Assembly: GCA_021307315.1 (NCBI GenBank)
Contig: JAJSPD010000001.1
Coordinates: forward strand, 372,001-436,000
Reading direction: 5' to 3'
DNA length: 64,000 nucleotides
Origin: Bisporella sp. PMI_857
Lineage: Eukaryota; Ascomycota; Leotiomycetes; Helotiales; Helotiaceae
A program made the translations under genes and the position numbers. Below the pieces are notes generated by a model, which saw nothing but the letters and a program-made list of their open reading frames with translations, had not been told where the DNA came from and made no database searches. Positions within the stretch are counted from its first letter, which is position 1. Each line of letters begins with the position of its first letter. Below are positions 24,533-37,229 of this stretch, in pieces.

Positions 24533-26622
24533 AGGATAATCCAGCAATTGTTTGCTGAAGGAAGTTGGACCCTGGTTATGGTTTGGTAACGATATTACGA
24601 GACCCACGACCGCTTTTTGATACCTCTGCTGTTGAGAGGCAGCGATAACTTACGAATTGATACCCAGTGTATTTTAATCATATCTTTTGATCTTGTATCA
24701 GCTTTGCTAGCCCCCACGTGAACATTCAGAAGCCAGATATATCTTCGTTCAGCTCCAGTACAAATTCGTCAAAGTTGCAGCGAAAGAACCAATACACACA
24801 GAATTTAACAAACTTCAGCTATTTCCAAACCTCCTTTTCCAAGCAGCAAACATAACATCATCCCTCTTGAGCCATCTCCATCCCTTAAAGTTAACCTTCA
24901 CCTCCTTTTTAAAAATAGTTCACTAAGTGCCAAGGGGGGTGCACGATTCAGATCCCGTGGTACGGCGCCGTTCCCAAAGAAGCGAATCCCGAAAGTCCCC
25001 ATCCGACAACGAAAAATTACCCAAAGCAGAAACCCCGAGATTTGACGACTTGCAACAAAAAAAAAAGGGAGGATTACGACCACTCTTTTCCCTTCTTCCT
25101 TTTTTGGGGTTTTCCTGAGTAAGGCGGGGGGGGTTATGGGGAACCTATAGGGCATAGTGGTGATGGAGCTGGAAGGATTGAGGGGAAATCCCGATAAGCC
25201 AGCCATGGGGAGGTTTTGGTGAGAGCGTGATGTGTAATGTGTAATGTTTTACGAGCTGACTGATGATTTTTCATACCCTGAAACGAGGCGATGGCTTGGA
25301 GGTAGGTAAGGTACGTTTCGCAGCGACTTGGTGATTCGGCGTGGGAAGAGAGGTAGGTTGGTTGATTTGTGATGCCTTGGTTTTAGTTTTTTTGGGGAGG
25401 GGAGGTTTCCTTTAAAAGAAAACTAGGATTTTAATGTAAAATGAAAATAATATATACATATATAAAAGTAGAACCGCAAGCAAAGGAACCTCTCCCCCCT
25501 CCCCTCCATCGATATCTGGTCTGTATCCAAAAACTAGATTGTAGTTTTTTAGTAGGTTTTTTTAAAACGTTCCTTAACAAGCCATAAAATAAAAAAACAA
25601 ATCCCGACGACAACGTCAGCGAGCCAGCCCGCTCCTACCCCTACCCTGCCCTCGCTTCCTCCCTTACATCTCGTGGCTCTCTCTTTCTCTTCTAAACGAA
25701 AACAACAGCTTCTCCCTCCGAATCACCACGCGCAAATCCCGAAGAGAAAATCACGATCTGCAACAAAACCGCACTTTTCCCATCCTTCCCCCCTTCTCCG
25801 GTGTCAAAAGATTGGATGGGGATGCGCGGCGCTGATCTGATTCGCCGCTTGCTTGGGTCAGAACCCCGGGGCTGAATGGTTTTGTTGGTTAGGCCGGTTA
25901 GTTGGTTGGGTAGGGAGGGAGGGAGGGAGGCCGAGATTGGGCGGTTTTTTTGGGGGCGGCGAGGCGGGGGATATCGTTGTGCGGGTCGGGATGGGGTTGG
26001 GCGGCGTGGTGAAGGTTGGTTTACTAAGTGATTGTTGATATGGACGGGATATGTAGATGGATGGATGGATGGAGGACTAGAAGTGTGGTGGGCACGTGAT
26101 GCGTGCCACTTAGCATGACCTGTTATAGATGCATGGTTGATTGGGGGCTGAGCGTCAAGTCAAACAGTTCAAGGTCGAGATTGAGGTTCAGGTGGTGATG
26201 GTAACGGCTTTGTGTTGGTGAAAGTTTGGTTCGCCTTGAGAGCAGTGGTATGCTTATGAAAAGACCCTGGTGGAGCGTTTATAGCCTGCATCATCACTTT
26301 GGGTACGAAGTAATGGATACTGAGAGGAAGGGTTAATCACAGTATGACGTGTTTATTCGTTCTTCTTCTCTCTCATGTCACGTGTACGGACTTCGTTCTT
26401 CTAGAAGTGCTTCTCTAGTCTCTCGAATACAAAACATTATTTATAAGGCGAATATGTGAATTCGTCATTCACCGAGACCATGGCTAAGATGATCCCCAAT
26501 CATTTTCCTCCTGTTCAGGTCATTTATCTCTATCTCATGTCATATATCGCCATCCCAAACTCCACATACAAAAGGGACAGTATACCATTTGTCCAGCCCT
26601 AAATGCCATACTAAAATTAATA
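24533..26622. other. 2.1-kb gene-free region with low-complexity tracts
   Basis: It lies between the 3' ends of two convergent genes, yet looks like promoter/leader DNA: CT-rich runs at about 25620-25790, poly-A, G and T runs near 25050-25130 and 25380-25450, and a G-rich stretch around 25900-26000. A (GATG)n tract sits at about 26056-26074. No frame with recognisable motifs was found; a long noncoding transcript is possible but not supported. Confidence 0.45.
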
Positions 26623-27790
26623 CTAGATCCCAAGGCGAGCAAGCTCATCTGCGTCAACAAATCTGAGTTTTGCTCTTCTCCCAAGCGAGACCTTAACGCA
26701 CTTCTCACACCGAACATGGGAACAGGTTGCACACTCCTTTCTCTGAAAAAGTGTTTGACAATGGTGGCACATCCGCTTTACACGCATTCGGATTGCACGT
26801 GCAACATGAGGAGGTGCATTGCTAGGTTTGTTGAAACCCGGAATGAGATTGCTGCCCTTGTCCGTTATCCGTGCCAGCATCGGGCTGGCTAATATTGTCT
26901 GTGGAGGGCATGTACCTTGTACATTGGCGACAGAACGTATGTCCACAGCCTGTGCAGACACGTTCTGTGCCGAAGACGGTACCACAGTGGTGGCATGAGT
27001 GTCGAACGCGTTGTCGTATGGGTCGGAAGACCCTATGCTCATTACTTTGGCTTGATTCCGAGTTGAGACTTTGGTTCCGATTCTGGTTTGGCGAGTAGTC
27101 TCGCCCATGGTCGTCAACTTGGGTGTAGGAATTGGACGAGGAATGTGTGTAGTAGCCATGGTGGCGGAAAGACATGGTAGCAATCTCTGCTGAGGTTCGT
27201 TGGTGAATTGGGACGAGATAGCTGAGATCGAGTGTAAGTTGTGATCTTGAGAAAGTTGATTTTGAGTTGGTAGTCCGAATGTTGAATTTGGCTCCAATGA
27301 AAAATTGTTGATGTGGCTCGTGAGGTAGTGATTGAGGTAATGGCCTGATGAGTTTCTGGCTGCTATGTTGTTGGGTTGGGCTCTGATCCTGGTGGAATTA
27401 GGATCTGAGCAGTATGCTTGCTGGATATCGGTTGAGTATGCAGAATACAATGGTGGATGATTTAATGGTGTAGTAGGATCCCAATAAGTAGAATGTAAAC
27501 AAGCTTCGATTTTCAAGCTCATGTCTCGCTCGGAAAATTCCCCAGATATCAAGTTGGCTGAATCCATTTTGTGGATCATTTCATGGATGGGACCGTTTCT
27601 TATTTCTTTTCGAGAATAGGCAACGCCTGAAACGACGGCTGAGGCAGAACCGTCGTACCAATCACGGGATGGCTCGTATGAAGAAGGTCTCCAGCCTGGT
27701 CGCTGGTGTCTAATAGAGGGCAAGGCAGACCGATCTATTGCTCGACGGATTTCAAATCTCCAAGTGTTGGAGTATAGGGCTGGATGCGGG
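26623..27790 (-). CDS. Protein with two zinc-ribbon-like motifs (5' end unresolved)
   Basis: Two similar cysteine motifs are visible in different frames. The first is VRHSCHHCGTVFGTERVC with CxxC and C..C following; the second is VKRMCHHCQTLFQRKECATC with HVRCEKC. A 94-nt intron at 26822-26915 (phase 2) joins the two frames so that the second follows the first closely. Paired CHxC..C..C..C motifs of this kind occur in uncharacterised filamentous-fungal proteins. An upstream frame (about 27180-27790, including WRFEIRRAIDRS and WRPSSYEPSRDWYDG) is also open and looks coding. It must be joined to the first motif by an intron I could not place, and the start codon is probably in a further upstream exon. 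Function is unknown; the motifs suggest zinc binding. The C-terminus ends DADELARLGI. Confidence 0.6.
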
Positions 27791-30700
27791 TGACATCAAT
27801 CGAATTCAAGGCATAGGACGAATAGCCGGCCAATATGATATAAGGGGGCCTTAAAACAACAAAGGCGTGTGGTGTTGGGGGCCTCGAGTTCGTGGGTGGA
27901 CCACTTGTGTGGCCGAAGCTGCTCAAGACGTATAATTTCTCGGGATGGGTGGCCGAAGTAAGATTTGCAGAAGCTTCTATTTGGGTGTGGTAGAATGAGC
28001 AAGCACGGACGTGTGCTCCTCTCGCGGAATACTAAGATTAGCAGCGTTGGATGTGTGCCGCTCAAGCACTTCAAGACCTGTGGCCAGGCAACACGTGGGA
28101 ACAATAGAGGTTTAGAACTGCGGAGTTGCTAAAGAAAGCCATGTAACCTATGAGCATGGCCCTTCAACGTCACATATATCGTCTGTGTTAGGTGACGATG
28201 GCGAAAAGAGTTTCGAGACGTGCGTGGGAAGTCGCGGAGTTTTCCCGTAGAGGATTTGATTGGCAAATATAGTGGATACTGCTCTTGTAGAAGACATAAT
28301 TCCTCCGAAAGTCTATTAGAGCGTATGTGATGGCAAGTGACACGCTTCTACCATGCCAAAGTTTGTTGGTAAAGATGGTTTAGCAAATTATTTCCAAGCA
28401 CGAAACCATGAGGCAGGCAAAAGACAGTTATCATGAAGTCTAACCCAAAGACTGAGCCAGCAATTACACCATTTCACCACCAATGACAGAAATATGCATT
28501 TGCCATGATATGATGTTGCATTGCAATAATAGTACAATCCAATCATGTAGGCGAATGGAAGAGACTACATGGGATCTGGTAGCTGCCTGGGCTAGCCAAA
28601 GACAAATGCAATGTCTATGAGAGGATATACAAAATACTGTTGGTGGCAACATGTATCCTCAGTCATCCCAAACAGCACTCACGCGCACACTGCTGCTAGC
28701 TGTTGACCAAGGGGCGGCCATTATGCGATTTGTCTTAAGGGCTAGCCAAGGTGAAGGGATTCATTCGAAATAGCTACGAGAATGGAAGGATCTGCTACTT
28801 GGCTAAGCGTTGGAAGAGACTAGGTTGAAGGGCATTACGCACAAGGTAGAAAAAGCCACGAAGTGACCAACAGCCCAAGTTAATGCCCGACTAGGCTACT
28901 CGTACACACACGAAGATCTGTGGGATTGCCTAGGAGACGTAAGAAAGCACCCAGGTGATAATCTCGATGTGACGAGAACTTTCGCCCCATGATTCATCTA
29001 AATACAGTCTGTTGGTTTTCCCAAGCGTCTTCCACTGGCGAGCCTGATAGCAGGGACTGTTCCAAAATGACCCAGCATGATCTTCATGGTGGTATGGGCA
29101 ATGATTCACCATAAGCCATTGTAGACTTAGGTCAACGTAATTTCTTGAGAGAACGCGGCAAACATCGATGTATGCAAGACAGAGAAGCAGTATGACAGAA
29201 CTATTCTGTACACCGAGTGCGGTTAAGAAAAGATTGCTGAGTGGCAAGAGCACTATCATACTTGAATGACGCTTACACCCGTCCAATGTATAGGAATAGC
29301 CTCAACAGGGTATGAAGTTTGAAGAAGGAGTGGGTCAACAGAGGGACAGAGCTCTGTGCATTTAGAGCAGCCTCATGTAGGAATTATGTCAGATCTGATA
29401 ATTTCATTCAAACGAGCACTTGCAATTCGTTGATTGATGTGTCCATAGCTCAAGCTCTCTTTCGAAACATCCCCAGAGTCCTGATAAGGCGAGATTCTGG
29501 ATAGGTATCCTGGCGATTGCCACCAGACATGTTGTTTCCGCGTGGGAATGCTACTACATCTGCTTGCATATAAAGCCTGCCCAGCTGAGATATCCGGGGG
29601 AGTATGGTCCAGCTCGCGGGGTTGGGACTGGGCAATGATTCCAATGTTGTTTGAAACCTTCTCAAGAGTGATTCTCGAAGGGAAGGCTGAGAGAGCACAG
29701 CCTCAGCATCACACAGAGAGGCTCTAATCAAGCCAATAGCAGGTGTGTGGCTCAGCAGCTGCACAACATACGGTGATAGATCTAATACGGTTGAGGGAAA
29801 GTCTAAAGCAGTGACTAGCTACCCACGCGGTAGAACGCAAGGGGAATTTGGGCAACGGGGCGATGATGATGGTGAACTTCGGCCCAGGTGAGAGCTGAGA
29901 AGGGATGAAGGTTTTGGTGCCAGACCACTTACTCGTCACTCGCTCCCCCCCTACCGTTACTTACTAGCATACCGAACATGGGAGCATGCGAGTATGGAAG
30001 CAACATGGGGAGCAACATTCGGTCATTCCTCAATGAGGGTACCGTTAGCGTACAGTACATTGTAGTGCTAGAGCCGTCGTCGTCGTCCCAACTGCCAAGA
30101 GATTAGTCTTGATAAGGATAAGCTTACTGTCATGCTTTTTTTTAATTTAAATTAAGAGCTAGTCTGGTTCGTGTTGCTCTTTTGCTATTCTCCTGCATTT
30201 GATTTACCTACTCCTTATATGAGACTCGTCTCCTTGGTACTGTAGTGAGGGGCGAGGGTCAGCATAGTGACCCAGAAGATAGAGATATTGGTAAGCATTT
30301 CCTGTGCAACTTGTCTTCGATGAATCAGAGAAAGGGAATCGTGAAGATCAAACAAAAAAAAGGAGGGATCTGATCACTTCAGCTCAGATGGGGGTCGCCC
30401 TCGCTCTCAGAAAATGCAATTTCGTTAAATGCCAGGTGAACTTCAAGGCATAAATATCGCCCAGCTCTACAAGCAATTCGCAGGCTTGGTCCTGGGGATC
30501 AGTGCTTCGCGTCTACCGTGCCTGTGTCCAGCCATCTATGAAATGGTCGTACTTCAGCCCATTTGTCTTCCTGGGGAGTGTTTTTTTTACTGGAGCAATA
30601 GATGGCTTTGCTGGGCTCAAGATAGGCTCACGAGCCGATTTACCCCCCAAGGTGCTTGCAACTTACGATACAGAGACTTGAATATAAAGAGCCTTTCTGG

Positions 30701-33291
30701 ACATTAGAAATAGCTACGTTTTAATCATACCACCCGCGCCATCTCGGACTTTTGCTGAAGTCCATTGCGACTGCAACCACATGTGCACGAGTGAGGGACG
30801 TCGAATGCCGTTAATCCCATTTCGTACGAAGGATTAGTGATTGTCAGGGTTCGTGCTCTCTCTCGTCCTGTCCTGTCCTGTAAATAATGCAGTGCCGTAT
30901 TGCATCCATGGTCCGGCTTCTAGCGGGATATCTGATTGTAGAGGGGTTTATCCACGTCTCAATCACACTCTGAACTTCCCCCCTCCCCCAGCCACCATGA
31001 TGGATAGCCATTCCCTGCAAACCACTGTCGCGGGACCGATGCTTAGCAATCATCCCGTACACGGTGTCGTTGTGTTGCTTTGATTTGATTTGTTATTCCT
31101 AGGATGTTGCTGGATATACCATTACATTCCCATCCCCTATCGTACTGTGTATTACGCATTATCAACCCCATCACCATTTCAGCTTGAATGGGAGGAAGAG
31201 GAGGGGAAAGGGAAAGGGAAAAGGAAAAGGAAAAGGAAAAGGGAACGGGAAAGGGAAGGGGGGTACGCATAAGTAAAAAACTGAGCATCGCAATTAGCAC
31301 CACGACATAAAAAGCGTGGCCCAAGTGCGTCTCATCAATCAATCAATCAACCATTCCTCCATTCATCTCATCCAATCCATCAAACCATCCATCGACCCAT
31401 CCTACCCCATCTCATTCTCTTCTTTCCTTCTCTCTTTCTTTCTTTCTTTGAACTTACACTTGGGCTAACCTCAACTACTCATCGACTTTTGATATCTTAA
31501 CCTCTACCTTTCGACTTACCGCAGCGGCAATCCCGTCAAATATTTTTCGATTGGAGCCTCATTCATTATCCTTTCCGGGTCCAGCCCCCAGCCCCCAGCC
31601 CCAGCCTCCATCCGGTAGTTCTCAGTGACGTTGGGGTTGACACGCCTGTCAGTTCTCAAGGGTTACCAGTAACAGTAACCGTAACAGTAATTGTAAGTAC
31701 TTTTTCCCTTGTATTACAAAGTCCCACCCACACCAACAAAACCTAAACCGCCCGCCCCTCCAGGGCCTCCCCCCCAAAAAAACACCGTCCACCATACTTC
31801 AACGGTACTCCTGCAGTCACCAAAAAAGAAAAGAAAGAGAGAGAAAAAAAGACCAGGTGTCATATCAGCGGATTTATATTTCACTGGCTACAATTCACTT
31901 TCACCGATACCCAAACCCACGGAAAGGGAGACTTTCCCTCATCCACGTTCTCCCCACCCCCCATCTCGATCCCTCCCATACACCTATCCATAGGACTGAG
32001 CCTGCAAGCAACGAAGCAAGCAAGCAAGCATATGCGGAACCTCAAGATTAGCCTTCACATACAACACACCACGGCGTATGTAGCCCACGGCCTGCAACTC
32101 CTTGGGAACTGATAAACTTCTTGCCCGTGGGTCAATCCCTCGCGCTCCAGAATCTTTCCCTCGAAAACCCTTGGTAAATCCCCATTTTCCTTTTCGTTAT
32201 CAGTCACTTTATTGTATTTTATTTTACTTTAGCATGGGGTTCCCAATATGATCATTACTTGTCGTGGCAAAGTCTGGGGTCTCCATCCCCTTCAATCAGC
32301 CAATCGTGCGCAAAATCCATAGGAGCATGGTTCGTATGGCGCGTGCACACATCACCATCTCACTCGGAGAATCTTTTAAGATAGTGTGTACGGCAGATCG
32401 CCGTTCCAAGCCTGGATTCGAATACTAGAATGTCCACTGACTAGTGCAGCGCGAACTGTAGTAAGCGCACTGACCGGATCCTGTTCAGCCGCCCTAGCTG
32501 ATATTTTAGGTTAGCTGCTAGCCCCCATAGGCGACACAGTTCCAACTCTCTTAGCTTTCATGATAGCACTAACGCCTTGTGTTACCATCCCCATACTCTG
32601 CACCTAAAGGGTAACTAACAACGACGCAGCCAACAGATTCAGATTTATGCTTGTCAAGTCTTATTTCTCTTACCGACCGCACATTCGTTCCATCTCCGGG
32701 GTCACAAGATACCTGAAAACTCCCAGACCCCCCGGATGCTATCATTATACCAAAGTACAATATAAAAATCATACGTTGTACACCACTTTTGGTCCGGCTT
32801 CTACGGCGTATACACAGCGCTATTTTCGACTCAAGCGTACGCTGGGCAAAAACAGGTCACTCTTGCTATCAGGAAAACCATAGGTCAGTACATCGTTGGC
32901 CATCTTTGTACCAAGTACTTTTCCGTTCCAAAAATATATTAGGCACAGTGCATTCTCAAATTCAGCGCGTTCAGCTACTGTATCAATTACTTCACTTGTC
33001 AATTTGAGAGCTGATGATCGAGTGAATCAAAATACTTCTTGTCTCTGGGATTTCTCAATCTGATGAATCATAAGACTCGCCGCAGCGGTAGCTTCGCTAA
33101 CATTTCCAAGTACAGGTACAATTAGCCACCTAGCCTGGTAATTAGCTTCTGAGGCTGCTGTGATAGAGGCAACCGTTGAGCCTTAACTAGGGGTTGCTGG
33201 AGGCGTCGCCGACGCATCCTACCCTCTTTCAAATAATACTTTATCCCTAAACAACGTACTTGATCACAAAAGGTGATCAAAAACGCATCAC
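27791..33291. other. 5.5-kb gene-free region upstream of velB
   Basis: Only short frames without motifs occur on either strand. From about 31190 to 31262 there is a purine-only tract of GGGAAA/GGAAAA units. At 31340-31450 a pyrimidine-rich stretch with CAAT and CCAT repeats and TTTC runs follows, and more CT-rich DNA extends to about 31990. This looks like promoter plus a long transcribed leader. Numerous short upstream ATG frames precede 33292. I see no tRNA, transposon or other gene. Confidence 0.45.
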
Positions 33292-35047
33292 ATGTCAGCC
33301 AGTCAGGGGTTCGGAGCAGGTCCTGCACAGTAATTACTTCACTCATCTTGGAGATGCCATTACCTAACACCATGTAGTGCATCACCGGAGAGTCTCCCAC
33401 CTCTCCAACCAGGTAGTCAACCCCCAGGCCCAGCACCAAAGATCGTGTCTCACGTTTCAGATGGAAGGCGTTATGAGTAAGAATCAGGCTTGTCTATTTG
33501 TGATGTCAATAAATCCTGGCTGACGACAGATAGGTTGAGAGTTGAACAGGAGCCTAAACGTGCTCGAATGTGTGGATTTGGAGACAAGGTTCGAACCTAA
33601 CTCGTCAACTTCCTCTTATGTTTTTCGCATTCCTAATATTTGTATATCTAGGATCGACGTCCTATCACTCCTCCACCATGTGTTCGTCTTATCATCACGG
33701 ATGCCATTACCAGAAAGGAAGTTGATTGCAAGTAAGATTACCGTTCCCGATTCATAGCCACACCACTAATATTCCTAGTGAAATCGACCATGGCATGTTT
33801 GTTCTGAATGTAGATCTATGGTAGGCGCTAATCGCGTTCTTAGCATCCGCTTAGGCTAACTGTCATGATCTAGGGATGAAGTAGGCCAGCGCCAAGTAAA
33901 CTTGGTAAAACACACACAAACAGCATCATACAGCCAACCATCACCATATCAGGATATTAGTCAAGCGGTATGTAGTCTTCGGTCAATGCACGTGGAATGG
34001 TCGGAAATGGGCTCTTTCTAACAACAATTCTATAGCCTGCTTATTCACCACTATCGGGCCCTCCTAGCTCTGGCTATCCGCATATTCCTGATCCCAATTA
34101 TCAACAATCATACAGCCCCTATCAGCAGCAAGGTCCTCCTCAAATACAGTACGGGCAAAGTCAGCCACAACAATCAGGCCCTCCCGCATTATACTCACCT
34201 CCTGATCAATACCAACAGCAACCAAGAGGCTATGCTCCTCCCCCAAGTAGTGTTCAATACCCACCGTATCAGTCTGGACCTCCTCAACCAGTCTACATTA
34301 CAACTGGTGCTATGATACACAGCATGCCGGCCGCTGTTCCGCCTCCCGGAATGTCTGCCTATAACCCTGGGCAAGGCTATTCAAGACTACCTGATCAATA
34401 TCCTCAGCAGCCAAGAAACAGCGTCTCGCAAAGTCCACCTAGCGGAATGTTTACCCGAAACTTGATTGGCAGCTTGTCAGCGTCAGCTTTTCGTGTAAGA
34501 ACGGACATTTTGCTTATATCCCCTCCCTTTCCAATCTGATATATTTACTTCTTTTATATCATGAAATACTGATCAAAGACACAGCTAACCGACCAAAATG
34601 ATTTTATTGGTATCTGGTTTGTCCTGCAAGATCTCTCCGTCCGCACAGAGGGGATCTTCCGGCTACGATTCTCATTCGTAAATGTCGGCGGTGCACCGCC
34701 GGTCGTTAAACCTGGCACCACACCACAGCTTCCACCAGGAGCGAGTATGGTCCCCATCAATACCGGCAGAGCACCAGTTCTCGCTTCGTGCTTTTCCCAG
34801 CCTTTCCAAGTATACTCCGCAAAGAAGTTCCCCGGCGTGGTGGAAAGCACGCAGTTGAGCAAAATGTTCGCCTCACAGGGGATCAAGATCCCGATCCGCA
34901 AGGATGGAGTCAAAGATGGAAAGAATCGTGACGAGTAAGTGCTTTCCAAAAATTTTGGGGCCTTAGTTATAACTTTGAACTCTCCCGTTTCGCGAGCCTC
35001 AAATGCTAATGCCGCAATGTTGTAGATATGCAGACGATGAGGACTGA
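33292..35047 (+). CDS. velB: Velvet-domain regulator, VelB type
   Basis: Nine exons (33292-33329, 33378-33476, 33534-33588, 33652-33731, 33779-33820, 33874-33967, 34036-34494, 34585-34934, 35026-35047) give exactly 412 aa. VelB pairs with VeA and VosA to control sexual and asexual development and secondary metabolism, shuttling to the nucleus in the dark. The velvet domain is split, as typical for VelB. The first half (exons 2-6) has RARMCGFGDKDRRPITPPPC, EIDHGMFVLNVDLW and VNLVKHTQT. Exon 7 inserts about 150 residues rich in Pro, Gln and Tyr. The second half (exon 8) has DFIGIWFVLQDLSVRTEGIF, YSAKKFPGV and SQGIKIPIRK. The protein starts MSASQGFGAG and ends YADDED. Every junction restores a conserved velvet residue, so the model is firm apart from the start exon (38 nt). 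Confidence 0.95.
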
Positions 35048-35542
35048 TCGTCTTGCACTCGCCGCCCAAGCCCGAGACTTTCCTGGCACCATAACCCAGA
35101 GGATGGGAGGGATTCGAGCCGTTGGCTCCCATTAGCTCCGCTTTTCAGTCTCTTTCTCTGTAAAAAGGCGTTTTTTTTTCTTCATCGTTCCGAGACCGGT
35201 TACTTGTGTTGGATGTTTGAGGTGGGCGGTCAAGCTCTTTTTGGTCTGTTGGGGTGGCAATTATTGGTTAAAGCTATAGATATCAATATATGATTGTGCA
35301 CTAACTGATCTTTGGGTTGTATGTGTGGTTTTCATGCGGGGGCCAGGAAATTAGGCACACACAAGATCTCCTTTCGTTACTTGAGTTCTTGGAAAGTCAC
35401 CGGGAGAGGATCGGTAAAAACTTGTGTTACATTCCCTCTATAATTCAACCTTTTCTTCTAGATCCCATCTGTAAACTGTCCATCTCATCATATCCAGACT
35501 CCAGCATAACATGTCATTCGCAGCAAAGGGTATATGTCAAGC
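35048..35542. other. Spacer between convergent velB and erd1
   Basis: This lies between two convergent 3' ends. No coding frame is supported. A T run at about 35170 and AT-rich DNA near 35260-35300 may serve 3'-end formation. Confidence 0.45.
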
Positions 35543-36910
35543 TCAATCACTATCGTCCCTCCCGCTGCTATAATCTCCAAGCAATATGTCGTCCTGGCCC
35601 GGCGATCCGAGGGCCGCTTGCGTGGTGTTGCGAACCCACTCCGTTTCCACGCGGAAGAATATCCATATCCATCTCCTCACCACCTCCAGAAGCTCCATTA
35701 GGAAGATGCCGGACTCGAAATCGGCAAAATGATCCAGGTGCGGCGAAAGCTTGAGCGACCAGGTGCACCGCAGGAGGAGGTCGAGCGCGATAACGATGTA
35801 ATAGAAGTTTTTCGAGGGGAAGTAGAGCCGTGGCCGGAGGCCGTAGGCGTGCATATGTGAGTTTCGCGAGGCCGAGAAGAGGCTGAGGTCCCAATCCTTG
35901 GCCACGTCCCAGTAGAAGGAGTAGAAGCTGTTTATGAAGACTGCCACGAGCCAGCAGCGATATAGGGCCGTCTCGGTAAGACCTATGTCGTCGTGGTCCA
36001 GGCTGAGGTTGCGCTGCAACGCGGAAAAGATGATGACCGGGAAGGCGGAAGAGTACTTTAGGGCGTTGGCCAGGTGTTGTCCGCCCCAGCCGTGGGAACC
36101 TATCCCGCCAGCACGTTTGTTGGAGGCACGTACACGTAGGTATTCGATTATGCATTGGCGGAATCGGATGATGGATGGGATTGCGATGATGATGGGGACG
36201 AGGTATTGTCCACCACAGCCGCGGTCCGGTCGCTTAGTTGCAGAGCCATTGGTTTCGAAGAACATGCAGAGCGAGACGAATAGGTCCGCAATTACTTTTG
36301 CGTAGCTAGTCAACACGTCTGCCAACAAGATATCTCCAAATTTTCCATCTTGTGCTTGCGCAATCCCGCCAATTGAGACGCGGCGAAGAATGGCAAGGAA
36401 GCGCACTCGCCCAGCTTGCGAGAATCGGCGAATTGGGAGGACGAAGATGGCAAAGAGGAGGCAGAGGAAGGATATGGGTAGGAAGTCGTAGTAGATGACA
36501 AGTGTAGGATTTCGATGGGAGAAAGCCCAGAAGATGAAGAGGGATACGGATAGAAAGATTGTAAGGAGGAGGGCGAGCCTATAGGTCGAGCGGTGGTGTG
36601 AGATGTCTGTTCGAGGGCTCGCGCGGTGAGGGTACTTTATGAGTGTTGGTACATCCTGGAGAAGTTATCAATATATAAATTTCCAGGGGGTTGACATGCA
36701 AAAGAAAGACGGCGCTCTTACAATTTTTGCCAACGCCAAATAATGCAGATTTACGCCCCATGCCCAAACGCCTACAAAGGTTAGTGACCACCTGGAGCAT
36801 ACAGAAGAATGAAGCTCACCTAAAACAAAAAGTAGAGCAACTCTGTAAGGTAGAGGCAGAGTACGACTGAAGGAGTCGAGCTCGGGCTCAACAGCTGGAT
36901 CTCCATCCAT
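35543..36910 (-). CDS. erd1: EXS-domain protein, ERD1 homologue
   Basis: Three exons on the reverse strand (36820-36910, 36722-36771, 35543-36655) give 417 aa. Introns are 48 and 66 nt. The N-terminus (MDGDPAVEPELDSFSRTLPL) is followed by a first helix reading VWAWGVNLHYLALAKI, several further hydrophobic helices, and an EXS-type C-terminal half (SFYWDVAKDWDLSL, SHMHAYGLRPRLYF, then a helix and WRWIWIFFR-like region). Yeast Erd1 is a Golgi membrane protein needed for retention of luminal ER proteins and Golgi glycosylation, recycling phosphate from glycosylation by-products. The 319-bp gap to pex10 is a shared divergent promoter. Length slightly exceeds the yeast protein. Confidence 0.88.
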
Positions 36911-37229
36911 TGTTCACAGCCAATAAACCCGCATCGAATGGGTACCTTTAAGGAGTGACTGCAGTGAGTGAAGAAAGAGTCTGAGGAGAAGTGAAGTGTC
37001 GTATATACTGAACAACGTGCCTGGCTACCCTTTTTAGACGGCTACGACGATTTGGAAAGCCACAATTCTAACATCAGCCACACCAACCGGAAAGGGGTTA
37101 GCCGCAGATCTTTTGGAAGCCGAGGTCCCCCTGCCAGTCCAGATATTGATTGTGGTGATGCTTTAGCTACCGCGTCGCAAACTTATTTCTTCAAGTTCAG
37201 GCTCAACGTTGGCATTACGAAATTCAGAA
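36911..37229. promoter_or_regulatory. Divergent intergenic promoter of erd1 and pex10
   Basis: The 319 bp separate two head-to-head start codons, so both promoters must lie here or overlap. No specific factor site can be assigned by eye. Confidence 0.5.

Noticed and set aside
24898..25206. 102-codon reverse frame
   Set aside because: It overlaps homopolymer runs and has no conserved motif.
28930..29286. 118-codon reverse frame with hydrophobic N-terminal part
   Set aside because: No family motif, no convincing start context or splice partners; kept as gene-free region.
31090..31272. Charged Lys/Arg/Glu repeat frame
   Set aside because: Direct translation of the GGGAAA purine tract; a simple repeat rather than a protein.
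33589..33651. tRNA-like ggttcgaacct string
   Set aside because: It lies in a velB intron, and no acceptor stem or anticodon arm could be paired around it.
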